Shown here piece by piece: positions 44,572 to 53,198 of a DNA stretch of 64,000 bases; the first letter of the stretch is position 1, and each line of letters begins with the position of its first letter. This stretch comes from Runella zeae DSM 19591 (GTDB lineage Bacteria > Bacteroidota > Bacteroidia > Cytophagales > Spirosomataceae). The notes under the pieces were generated by a model. That model did no database searches and had not been told where the DNA came from. It was given only the letters and a program-made list of their open reading frames with translations. The position numbers were made by a program, and so were the translations under genes. Location: NCBI RefSeq assembly GCF_000423565.1, contig NZ_KE384041.1, forward strand, positions 164,311 through 228,310. The letters are read 5' to 3'.

Positions 44572-46557
44572 ATGCTCATAGACCCACTCAAGAGTGGATT
44601 GGTGTTTTTGCCGATGCACTTCACCCGCAATGCCCTGATTCATACCATTGCGGCGGCTGATCCTGAGTTGAGCAGCCGAGCAGGGCTTAAATATTTTTTG
44701 GATATTGAGGTACCGCCGTATCCCAATGCGTCGATTTTTGAAACCTTGAGTACTTCTGAAGGGCGGGAAGTCCCGGTGGATAGTTCGGCGGTGTCAGTCT
44801 ATGAAGGTGCCACGTTTCGCTACAACCACATCAACGGGAAAATCGACGGGCTACTCACGTACCAAGCGCCTACCAAAGGCCAAAATCAAGTTAGCGTAAT
44901 AGTTACACAGACTGCCCCCTTCCGTTTGCGTGAACGAGTGCAAGGGGGAACGCCTGCGGTCAATACCGACGTGGAAGGCACTACTAAGTATGCGATTAAA
45001 GCGGGGCTTGACCACAAAGATTTTGAGGCATGGGGCGAACAATTCTGGAATCTCTACCAAGCGGAAGCACGGCAGTTTTTGACGTGGCTTCCTGCCGAGC
45101 GTTGGGTCAGTGCGACCCAAGAAGAATACCTGTCTTTTGTACTCAACTTCACGCCTATTCCCCAAGAAGTGCGGCTTCGGGCGCGGGTGGTGTATCAAGA
45201 CGGGACTGAGCCTACGGTCAGCACCAAAATGAGTGTCAGCCGCACGCCTCTCTTGAGTGTGTTGCAATGCCCGGTGGGACCCGTGGCCTTGAGTATCCCA
45301 ACCAACGCCAAGTACTATGAAGTATGGCTGACCGACGAAAACAACCTGCGGCTTTCGGAAGTACGCCGCTACTGGATAGATACCATGCCCACGCTGGCCG
45401 ACCGCTATTTGATGTACGTCAATAGCCTTGGGGGCTGGGATACGCTACGCCTCATAGGGCAAGGCAGCGAACGCCTTACCGTGCGGCAAACTTTGGCCGA
45501 GCGCGATTTGAATACTTCGACCGTACCGGAGCTGATTGTCATCAACAGCGAAGGCGACCGTAGTTTGACGGTATCGACGGGCTACTTCAGGCAAGATGGG
45601 GCGGTGTATCTGCGGTGTTTGCAAGACTTGGCGTTGAGTCCCGTAAGGTACTTACTTACCGACAAAGGTTTGGAAAGTCTCCGACTTACCAGCAATCAGC
45701 TGGAGTATCTCAACGATGAGCGCAAACTGGAAGCGCGGGTATTGACCTTTGATTTGGGCGAAACCACCTCCAATTTTAGCCGTATGGCTCCCTCGCCTCC
45801 TCAACCTACGCGGCCTACGCGCTGGCGCGGGCTCAATTTGCGGTACATCCTCAATGCATTTGGCAAGCGAACGGGTGAAGTAGGATTTGCCCAGCTGGAG
45901 AAGGTGTATGCCGACAACGAAGAACTCTACAAGCCTATCACTCGCAAACCCAACACCCCCGGCGATCCTGATTACCTGGCTCCGATTGTGAGTTCGGCGG
46001 TGGTGGCGGGATCGACGCCTTTCCCCTCGGTGGCCATATCGAGATTGGGAACTTACAACCGCAGCAATTGCGCGAGTGGGTTTGTGGGAGGCCCCGCCAC
46101 GATTGTGATTCCAGCGGGTAAGTATGGGGGCGAACGGCCGGGCGATGCCGATGCGCTCGCTGAGGCGGAGTACGCTACCTTGAACACTCAGGCTTATGCT
46201 GACGACAATGGCAGCTGTATCAACAATACGGTGCCGTTTGTATTTCGTATCCAAAACAATACGAGTAGCGTGGGTGGCGCCGATACGCCAGTGATAGCGA
46301 TTGCGGGCGAATCAGCCGATATTGTGGCCAATACTTCAGCGGGCGGGACGCAGACTTCTTCCAGTACTTATATGCCGGGTACGTATAATATTTTGTGTCG
46401 GGTGGCTTATTCGACGACCCCGATGCAGGCTTGTACGCTGCAAGTGGTGGGCAAAGGCCGCACGGCAACCGTGACGGGCAATGGCTTGTTTTTGTTTGAG
46501 AATGTGGTCATCAATAGCCCCGATTCTCCCCTAACCATCAAAGTTGAAAACGCATGA
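44572..46557 (+). CDS. Large tail/baseplate protein with DUF5977 domain
   Basis: The 661-residue protein begins with beta-rich sequence. Residues about 485-552 form a DUF5977 domain: YNRSNCASGFVGGPATIVIP, PGDADALAEAEYATLNTQAYA and DDNGSC. DUF5977 is a small beta domain seen in large surface and RHS-like proteins of Bacteroidota. A beta-sandwich-like C-terminus follows. A tail fibre or baseplate role with surface contact is likely. It overlaps the next gene by 4 bases. Confidence 0.65.
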   Translation: MLIDPLKSGLVFLPMHFTRNALIHTIAAADPELSSRAGLKYFLDIEVPPYPNASIFETLSTSEGREVPVDSSAVSVYEGATFRYNHINGKIDGLLTYQAPTKGQNQVSVIVTQTAPFRLRERVQGGTPAVNTDVEGTTKYAIKAGLDHKDFEAWGEQFWNLYQAEARQFLTWLPAERWVSATQEEYLSFVLNFTPIPQEVRLRARVVYQDGTEPTVSTKMSVSRTPLLSVLQCPVGPVALSIPTNAKYYEVWLTDENNLRLSEVRRYWIDTMPTLADRYLMYVNSLGGWDTLRLIGQGSERLTVRQTLAERDLNTSTVPELIVINSEGDRSLTVSTGYFRQDGAVYLRCLQDLALSPVRYLLTDKGLESLRLTSNQLEYLNDERKLEARVLTFDLGETTSNFSRMAPSPPQPTRPTRWRGLNLRYILNAFGKRTGEVGFAQLEKVYADNEELYKPITRKPNTPGDPDYLAPIVSSAVVAGSTPFPSVAISRLGTYNRSNCASGFVGGPATIVIPAGKYGGERPGDADALAEAEYATLNTQAYADDNGSCINNTVPFVFRIQNNTSSVGGADTPVIAIAGESADIVANTSAGGTQTSSSTYMPGTYNILCRVAYSTTPMQACTLQVVGKGRTATVTGNGLFLFENVVINSPDSPLTIKVENA

Positions 46558-47966
46558 TAGGAGTACGCATCAACGGCCAACCGTTGGATTTGGCCCCCAA
46601 AACCAAAGTGTTGTGGGAATTCAACAATCCTTACTTGCTCTACGACCGCATCGAGAGCAGCAAAGCGAGTTTTCCAAGTATTCCGTTTTCGGCCAACAAT
46701 CAGCGGGTGTTTGAGTACTACCATGAGCCGCAAGCTAGTGTAGCACTGGGGGAGTTTGATTGTGAGCAGTATTTTGGCGGAGAGCTGATCCGGGCGGGCT
46801 ACTTCATCCTGACGGAAGCATCAGAACGCGGTGGCTATGTGGGGGCGTTTACGGATCGGCTGGGCAAGTTTTTTGGGGATTTTCAAACCAAGCTGCTTAC
46901 GGAGATTGATTTTGGAAGTGTGGCGGTACCGACGGTACTGACGTCGACGCTTTCGGATGCTTTGGGGCAGGTGTGCTGTTTTCCCACGATTTTGAATCCA
47001 GATTTTTACGGTACCAACGGCGCGGGTATTGGTTACTCGGGCAAAGTCAACGATTATGAGAGTGGTGCTTACACCACGACCGAGCCCAAAGTGCCGATGA
47101 TTTCGGTGAAGTGGCTGTTGCTGAAAATAGCCGCCGTGACGGGCACGACCATTGAGGGGGATTTTTTGACGCATCCCGTGTGGCAGCACCTGATTATGTA
47201 CAATACCAGGGCATTGGACGCGGCGACGGAGGTAGTCATCAAAAACCACTTGCCCGAACTGACGCTGGAGCAATTTTTGATTGAGCTTCGCAAGCTCCCC
47301 AATCTGATGTTTACCTTCAATTCACCCGAAAAAAAGCTGAGGATTGATTTTTGGGAGGATCGGCTGGCGGCGGTCACCACCAAAAATTGGACGGCAAAAT
47401 TGGTAGCGGGTGGCATCAAAACCCCCGAAATGAATCGACGCCTCCAGCTGGGTAGTGAGCAGGACGGTGGTGACGGGCTGATGAAGGACAAACCAGCGCT
47501 CACAGCCGACTACCTGACGCCCGAGCTGGCAGAGCCGACGGGAATAGCGGTGCTGAAGAGTAAGTTTTCGACACTTTTGGTGGATGAATCTACGGGTTAT
47601 CCAGTAGCAAAGCAAGCGGGTATCACGGAGCAGTTTCAGCAAACGACCAACAAGTTTGCCCCGCGTCTTTTGTTTTGGCACGGCCTAGTGGATGACTGGC
47701 CAAAAGCATTGCCTTCCAAAGACGGGATTGCGCTCTATTGGACGGGAGCGACGGGTTTGGCGGCGCAGTACTGGCAGCGCACGGAGGCGATGAAAGCCAC
47801 GGCTTTTTATCTGAAGACGGATTTGATGCTCAACGAAAGTGACTTGGCGCAGCTTGATTTTGGAGCCAAATACCACCTCAATGGCGTGGATTATCTCATT
47901 GCCTCCCTCACGGCTGAACTCCCCATCAGCAAGCCGGTAGGGGCGTTGCTGATGGGGGGGATGTGA
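46554..47966 (+). CDS. Phage tail protein, possible baseplate hub
   Basis: The 470-residue protein starts MIGVRINGQPLDLAPKTK and shows a region with FSANNQRVFEYYHEP. The C-terminal part (LNESDLAQLDFGAKYHLNG, VDYLIASLTAELP) looks like the hub/gpD-like pattern in which a beta domain ends the protein. No firm family. It is the last gene before the receptor/two-component cassette, which begins 71 bases behind it. Confidence 0.55.
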   Translation: MIGVRINGQPLDLAPKTKVLWEFNNPYLLYDRIESSKASFPSIPFSANNQRVFEYYHEPQASVALGEFDCEQYFGGELIRAGYFILTEASERGGYVGAFTDRLGKFFGDFQTKLLTEIDFGSVAVPTVLTSTLSDALGQVCCFPTILNPDFYGTNGAGIGYSGKVNDYESGAYTTTEPKVPMISVKWLLLKIAAVTGTTIEGDFLTHPVWQHLIMYNTRALDAATEVVIKNHLPELTLEQFLIELRKLPNLMFTFNSPEKKLRIDFWEDRLAAVTTKNWTAKLVAGGIKTPEMNRRLQLGSEQDGGDGLMKDKPALTADYLTPELAEPTGIAVLKSKFSTLLVDESTGYPVAKQAGITEQFQQTTNKFAPRLLFWHGLVDDWPKALPSKDGIALYWTGATGLAAQYWQRTEAMKATAFYLKTDLMLNESDLAQLDFGAKYHLNGVDYLIASLTAELPISKPVGALLMGGM

Positions 47967-48037
47967 ATATCATGCAATAAAAGTTTAAACTTTCTTTAAA
48001 ATTGATTTTCTCTTTTGTGTCATAAAATTCATTTCTT

Positions 48038-50461
48038 ATGACACTACACACCCCATCTCGATGCGTACTTTTGTTAGTCGTTTTTCTGTTCTGTGCCAAC
48101 TCACTTTGTGCCCAATACAGTGCCATTACTGTATCTGGGTCGATTAAGGATAATCAAACTAAAGGCTCACTTTCATTTGTCAATGTAATTCTTAAAAACG
48201 AAAAAGATAGCTCTTTTGTAGCAGGAACAATCAGTAATGAGGAAGGTCGTTTTGAATTGACTAAAATCAAGCCTGGACGCTATCTTTTACTATTTTCTTT
48301 TCTGGGATATATTCCAAAACAACACCCGCTTTTTGTGGGTAATCTGTCGGAGTTTATTGATTTAGGGGTAGAAGACCTGCAAGCAGATATCCAAACGCTT
48401 ACGGAAGTGGTTGTGACGGGTAAAGCTGATGAAGTGAAAGAAACGTTGGATCGAAAAACATTTTCAGTTGAAAACAACATCACCCAAAGCGGGGGTTCTG
48501 TCCTGCAAATGATGCAAAATTTGCCAGGAATTACGATGCAGGAGGGGAAAGTACTACTTAGGGGTAGTGATAAAGTCGTGGTTTTGATAGAAGGTAAACA
48601 AACTGCTTTAACTGGCTTTGGGAGTCAGACAAGCTTAGATAATATACCAGTGTCGGCTATTGACAAAATTGAAATTATCAATAATCCCTCTGCTAAATAT
48701 GATGCTAATGGCAATGCGGGCATTATCAATATTGTATTTAAAAAGAACAACCGAGAAGGCTTTAACGGCAAGGTCGGGATGATGGCGGGCTTGGGTGCTT
48801 TATGGATTAAAAAAGAGAACTTGCCCGATATACGTCCTCAGTTTCAGAATACCCCTAAACTAAACCCTTCGTTAGCACTTAATTATCGAAAAAACAAAAT
48901 TAACACCTTTTTCCAAGGGGATGTTTTATATACTCCTACTCTCAACAAAAACGAGTTCGTTGTTCGTACTTATGATTCGGGTGAGGTCATCAACCAACAA
49001 ACCAAACGTAATCGCAAAACAACCATTAGTACACTGCGTACGGGCATGGATTGGAACATCAATCCCCACAATTCTTTAAGCTTTTCGGGTTTGTTTAGTA
49101 GTGAAAAAATACTTGACAACGGCGATGAACCATTTTTCAACCAATACTTAACCGAGCGCCGCCGCTTGTGGCAATTTTTGGAAGATGAATTGAAGACGAC
49201 CGTTACTGCTACAACGGCTTTCCAGCATAAATTTAGAGAACCCGGGCACATTTTCAATTCAGGTCTTAATTATACCTTTCATCGAGAAGACGAGAAATAT
49301 TTTTTTACCAACATCATGCCTGCTTTCACTGGGCAGGATGCTTTTAAACTACTGTCTGATGAACATGTTTTGGATTATACTGCTGACTACATACGTCCGC
49401 TTCGATATGGTCGCTTGGAAGCGGGAGTGAAATATCGCTGGCGTGAAATTCCTACTAATATGCAGTTTTTCCCAGGTCAAAACTCACCTTTAGACGTTAA
49501 TGCAGGTGGGAAGGCTACCTATCGGGAAAACATCCCCGCTCTTTATAGTACTTATGTTTTTGAAAACACCAAGCTGGAATTGGAAGCGGGTCTTCGAGTC
49601 GAATATGTAGGTGTCAATTATCTTGTTGACCCCAATCATAATACGTACAAAAGTGACGGGTATAATTATACTCAACCGTTTCCAAATGTGAGGCTGGCCT
49701 ATAAATTCAACGATTACAACAAAATATCTCTATTCTTTAATCGTCGAGTGGATCGTCCCAATGAAGTTGATATTAGAGTATTTCCAAAATACGATGATGC
49801 CGAAATTATCAAAGTTGGTAATCCAGCCTTGGCTCCGCAGTTTACTAATACCTTGGAAGTAGGATATAAATCAGGGTGGAACTCTGGCTATCTTTACGCA
49901 GCAGCTTACCATCGGGCGGCTCAGGGTACTATTACAAGGATCGCGAGTACAGTGCCTGGCAGTACTTTGATTTATTCTATTATGCAAAATGCTGGTAAAA
50001 GCTATATGTCTGGCTTAGAAATGGTATGGTCTCAGAAAATAAACGAGCGGTTTTCGTTTAATCTGAATCTGAATGGGTATCGAAATCAAATCAATGCTTT
50101 TAGTGTAGTCAACCAATACCCTCAACTTAACACCTTCGCAGCTCCAACAGAATCGATGTGGTCAGGAAATATCAAATGGAACGGAATGCTTCATTTACCC
50201 AATCAATTTGACTTTCAAGTATCGGCTATTTATTTAGCTCCAGATTTGATTCCACAAGGTAGTATCGGACAGCGCTTTTCATTGGATATGGGGTTGAAAA
50301 AACTGATGCAAAACGGAAAACAGGAGCTATATATCAATGCGTCTGACCTCCTAAATACAATGCAAATTAAAAAAACTATCAAAGGAATGGGGTTCAGTTA
50401 CGTCAGTACGGATTATTACGAAACCCAAGTCATTAGGTTTGGATACAACTACAAGTTTTAA
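48038..50461 (+). CDS. TonB-dependent receptor-like outer membrane protein, cargo in prophage
   Basis: The 807-residue protein has a signal peptide (ending NSLCAQ), a CarboxypepD_reg-like domain (about residues 28-115: ITVSGSIKDNQTKGSLSFVNV), a plug-like part (LQMMQNLPGITMQEGKVLLRGSDK, split; IDKIEIINNPSAKYDANGNAGIINIV) and an outer membrane beta barrel of the OMP_b-brl_3 type ending in RFGYNYKF. Sequence composition is AT-rich and host-like, unlike the tail genes on both sides. The next two genes encode an OmpR-type two-component pair, so the three probably act together in sensing or uptake at the lysogen surface. Confidence 0.9.
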   Translation: MTLHTPSRCVLLLVVFLFCANSLCAQYSAITVSGSIKDNQTKGSLSFVNVILKNEKDSSFVAGTISNEEGRFELTKIKPGRYLLLFSFLGYIPKQHPLFVGNLSEFIDLGVEDLQADIQTLTEVVVTGKADEVKETLDRKTFSVENNITQSGGSVLQMMQNLPGITMQEGKVLLRGSDKVVVLIEGKQTALTGFGSQTSLDNIPVSAIDKIEIINNPSAKYDANGNAGIINIVFKKNNREGFNGKVGMMAGLGALWIKKENLPDIRPQFQNTPKLNPSLALNYRKNKINTFFQGDVLYTPTLNKNEFVVRTYDSGEVINQQTKRNRKTTISTLRTGMDWNINPHNSLSFSGLFSSEKILDNGDEPFFNQYLTERRRLWQFLEDELKTTVTATTAFQHKFREPGHIFNSGLNYTFHREDEKYFFTNIMPAFTGQDAFKLLSDEHVLDYTADYIRPLRYGRLEAGVKYRWREIPTNMQFFPGQNSPLDVNAGGKATYRENIPALYSTYVFENTKLELEAGLRVEYVGVNYLVDPNHNTYKSDGYNYTQPFPNVRLAYKFNDYNKISLFFNRRVDRPNEVDIRVFPKYDDAEIIKVGNPALAPQFTNTLEVGYKSGWNSGYLYAAAYHRAAQGTITRIASTVPGSTLIYSIMQNAGKSYMSGLEMVWSQKINERFSFNLNLNGYRNQINAFSVVNQYPQLNTFAAPTESMWSGNIKWNGMLHLPNQFDFQVSAIYLAPDLIPQGSIGQRFSLDMGLKKLMQNGKQELYINASDLLNTMQIKKTIKGMGFSYVSTDYYETQVIRFGYNYKF

Positions 50462-50501
50462 AAGGAATTTCTACCTTAGAACAAATTATTTCTGCATATA
50501 G

Positions 50502-51179
50502 ATGAAGGTGCTATTAATTGAAGATGAGCCTATGTTGTTGGACGAAATGGATACTTATCTCACTGAGCAAGGGTATCGTTGTGAAAAAGCAACCACTTTT
50601 GGAGTAGGTGAGGACAAAATAGTACTATACGAGTATGATGTCATTATTTTAGATATTACTTTACCCGGAGGAAATGGCCTCCAGTTGTTACAATTACTCA
50701 AAAAATTACAAAAAGAAGCCGGAGTTTTGATTGTTTCGGCAAAAGACTCGCTAACTGATAAATTGGCAGGTTTGAACCTTGGCGCTGACGACTATATGAC
50801 CAAGCCCTTCCATTTAGAGGAATTGAATGCAAGAGTCAATGCATTAGTACGTAGAAAATCATTTAAAGGTAGTCCTCAAATTGTGGTAGACGACTTAATC
50901 ATTGACCCCATAGCTAAAACAGTCTCTTGCAACGGCACCTTCATTGCACTAACGAGAAAGGAGTTTGAATTACTTTTGTATTTTATTATTAACAAAAACC
51001 GGGTTGTTAGTAAGCAGTCGATTGCCGAACATCTTTGGGGGGATCATTATGACTCGGTCGACAACTTTGATACAGTGTATGTACATACCATGAATCTTCG
51101 CAAGAAAATTATTGCCCATGCTGGAATTGATTATATCAAAACTGTATACGGAATGGGTTATAAATTTACATCGATGTGA
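50502..51179 (+). CDS. OmpR/PhoB-type response regulator, cargo in prophage
   Basis: The 225-residue protein has a receiver domain (about 1-118: LLIEDEPM, phospho-Asp in VIILDITLPGG, Lys in DYMTKPFHL) and a winged helix (about 130-224: IALTRKEFELLLYFI, VYVHTMNLRKKI, VYGMGYKF). It overlaps the sensor kinase gene by 4 bases and lies 40 bases from the receptor. It most likely controls the receptor gene. Confidence 0.92.
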   Translation: MKVLLIEDEPMLLDEMDTYLTEQGYRCEKATTFGVGEDKIVLYEYDVIILDITLPGGNGLQLLQLLKKLQKEAGVLIVSAKDSLTDKLAGLNLGADDYMTKPFHLEELNARVNALVRRKSFKGSPQIVVDDLIIDPIAKTVSCNGTFIALTRKEFELLLYFIINKNRVVSKQSIAEHLWGDHYDSVDNFDTVYVHTMNLRKKIIAHAGIDYIKTVYGMGYKFTSM

Positions 51180-52414
51180 AATTACTTTATAAAACTACCC
51201 TCAACTTCTTCCCTGCTATGACTTTTATCTTGGCCGTGGCAGGGCTTTCTTTGTATTTATTACTTCGTCAAGAAGTAACCGACGAAATCAACGAACAGCT
51301 TGAATTACAGGTAGAATTGATTGAGGAGGAACTTGCCGCAGGAAGGAGTATTAATTTTCCGCTTGCTTCGGTTAGCGAAATGCCTTTTTCGTCTGCTGCA
51401 TCTAAACGACTGGGCGACACGCTGATTTATGACCGATTGCAGGATAAAAAAGAAGGGTATTACTATCTCACTATAACCAAAAAGATTAACCAACGTAATT
51501 ATCATATTATGGTGATGACCTCTTACATTGGTTGGGAACGATACTACAAAACGATTTTTATCTCATTTTTGGCGGTTGCTTTCGGGATAACACTCATGGG
51601 GGTATTGTTAAATTACTATTCTAATCATAATCTATGGAAGCCTTTCTTTTTAAATTTGGAAAATCTGAAACAGTTTTCCGTTAGTTCGTCTCAGCCTTTG
51701 CAATGGCACGACTCCTCCGTTACTGAATTTAAAGAATTACAGCAATCCCTGAAAGAACTGACTGAGCGGAGCCGCCGAGAATATCTCGCACTTCGTGAAT
51801 TTACCGAAAATGCGTCCCATGAAATTCAAACACCATTGGGTATAATTCAATCTAAACTAGACCGTATGAGCCAATTAGAAGTCAGTGAAGAAATGGCCCG
51901 TTATATTGTTCAGGCCAAATCAGGAGTGGAGCGTTTAACCAAAATGAATAAAAATCTGTTGCTATTAGCTAAGTTGGATAATAAAGCATTTGTAGAAAAG
52001 CAACCTATTGAATTGAAAGAGCTATTAAGAAAGCATCTGGAACAAATGGACGATTTGTTTATAGCTCGTAAAATTACGTTGGTTATTGATATGACTTCAC
52101 TAACGGTTTTTGCCAACCAATACTTATGTGAAGTGCTTCTTTCCAATCTTCTCTCTAATGCTTTACGATACTCATTTTCACCCAGCGAAGTATCTATTGT
52201 TCTAACTTCACATCAACTCATTATTACTAATCCTGGGGAGCTGTTAGATTTTCCAGAACAGGGGTTGTTTGACCGTTTTACTAAGGGCTGGAGCCATACG
52301 CAAGGTACGGGGCTTGGCTTGGCCATTGTTCGACAAATATGTGTCTTAAACGGCTGGACTATCTCTTATTCCTATCAAAAGGGATGTCATTCTTTCAAAG
52401 TTTCCTTTCCTTAA
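51176..52414 (+). CDS. Sensor histidine kinase, cargo in prophage
   Basis: The 412-residue kinase has two membrane segments (about 10-29 and 122-144) around a periplasmic domain of about 90 residues. The HisKA domain carries FTENASHEIQTPLGIIQSKLD, with the phospho-His near residue 221. The ATPase domain has VLLSNLLSNALRYS and TKGWSHTQGTGLGLAIVRQI. It appears complete and active. The ligand is unknown. Confidence 0.92.
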   Translation: MKLLYKTTLNFFPAMTFILAVAGLSLYLLLRQEVTDEINEQLELQVELIEEELAAGRSINFPLASVSEMPFSSAASKRLGDTLIYDRLQDKKEGYYYLTITKKINQRNYHIMVMTSYIGWERYYKTIFISFLAVAFGITLMGVLLNYYSNHNLWKPFFLNLENLKQFSVSSSQPLQWHDSSVTEFKELQQSLKELTERSRREYLALREFTENASHEIQTPLGIIQSKLDRMSQLEVSEEMARYIVQAKSGVERLTKMNKNLLLLAKLDNKAFVEKQPIELKELLRKHLEQMDDLFIARKITLVIDMTSLTVFANQYLCEVLLSNLLSNALRYSFSPSEVSIVLTSHQLIITNPGELLDFPEQGLFDRFTKGWSHTQGTGLGLAIVRQICVLNGWTISYSYQKGCHSFKVSFP

Positions 52415-52511
52415 ATTCTTACAAAACAAATATCATTATTTCCCTTAGCCTTTTATTCAATAAAAAAATACTAAATTTCTAGTATTGGACAGCATACGAG
52501 TAATTTATTCT

Positions 52512-52547
52512 CGTCCTTTCCTTCACTCTTCCTTCCCTTTTTCTTCG
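52512..52547 (+). promoter_or_regulatory. Phage-type promoter 3
   Basis: CGTCCTTT at 52512-52519, 20 bases, then TTTCTTCG at 52540-52547, matching the other phage sites. It lies between the cassette end and the tail gene at 52575, so phage transcription restarts here. The gap 52415-52511 also has a weak hairpin AATACTA/TAGTATT at 52467-52486. Confidence 0.7.
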
Positions 52548-52574
52548 TAGCGTGAATCACTGTATGGCCGCGCT

Positions 52575-53195
52575 ATGGTACCTATTGAGAATAATCCCGT
52601 CATTAAGAAAATTTTACAGGACTTTGTGAGTCAATCAGCCAAGGCTTTCCGCGATGCCGTGCGTCGGGAAGGCTTGCTGGATACCGAAGACCTGCTCAAC
52701 TCTATCCGCGAAGGTGCCGTGGAAGTGGGCAGTGGGTTTATCAAGGGTCATGTATATTATTCGGAGCTGCTGCGGGTCAAAGACTTGAAAGAGCTTCGCT
52801 ATACCACCATTCCGCCGATTGGACCCTTGGCCGAGTGGGTGGAAGGAAAAGGTCTCAATCGATTTCCTTACGTGCCGGGCATGCAAAACGGCCTCAAGAA
52901 ATCCTCCGAAATTCAGGGCATCTACCGGGTAGCCCGTGGGATACAGTATCACCTCAAGGCCGTGCCTAATGTGAAACGCGGCTATCGCGGGATTTACAAC
53001 GATCCTTTGAAGCTGCTCATAGCTACTTTCTACGAAAACATGCGGGAGTATGTGGCCACCTACACGGCCAATGCCTTCAAAGAGGCCTTTGGCTATGAAG
53101 TGCGCATCAGCATACCCGACCCCGTCAATACTGCCCGCATCCAAGCGGCTTGGAATGCCCGTGATACCAAACTAAGCCGCAAATACAACCCATAA
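52575..53195 (+). CDS. Phage structural protein, gp10/virion-morphogenesis-like
   Basis: The 206-residue protein has an N-terminal helix (VIKKILQDFVSQSAKAFRDAV) and the pattern of tail-completion or HK97-gp10-like proteins: YSELLRV, PLAEWVEGKG, then a C-terminal basic helical part (NTARIQAAWNARDTKLSRKY). The assignment is by general appearance and by its place just before the tape measure gene (3-base gap). A different minor tail role is possible. Confidence 0.5.
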   Translation: MVPIENNPVIKKILQDFVSQSAKAFRDAVRREGLLDTEDLLNSIREGAVEVGSGFIKGHVYYSELLRVKDLKELRYTTIPPIGPLAEWVEGKGLNRFPYVPGMQNGLKKSSEIQGIYRVARGIQYHLKAVPNVKRGYRGIYNDPLKLLIATFYENMREYVATYTANAFKEAFGYEVRISIPDPVNTARIQAAWNARDTKLSRKYNP

Positions 53196-53198
53196 GCC

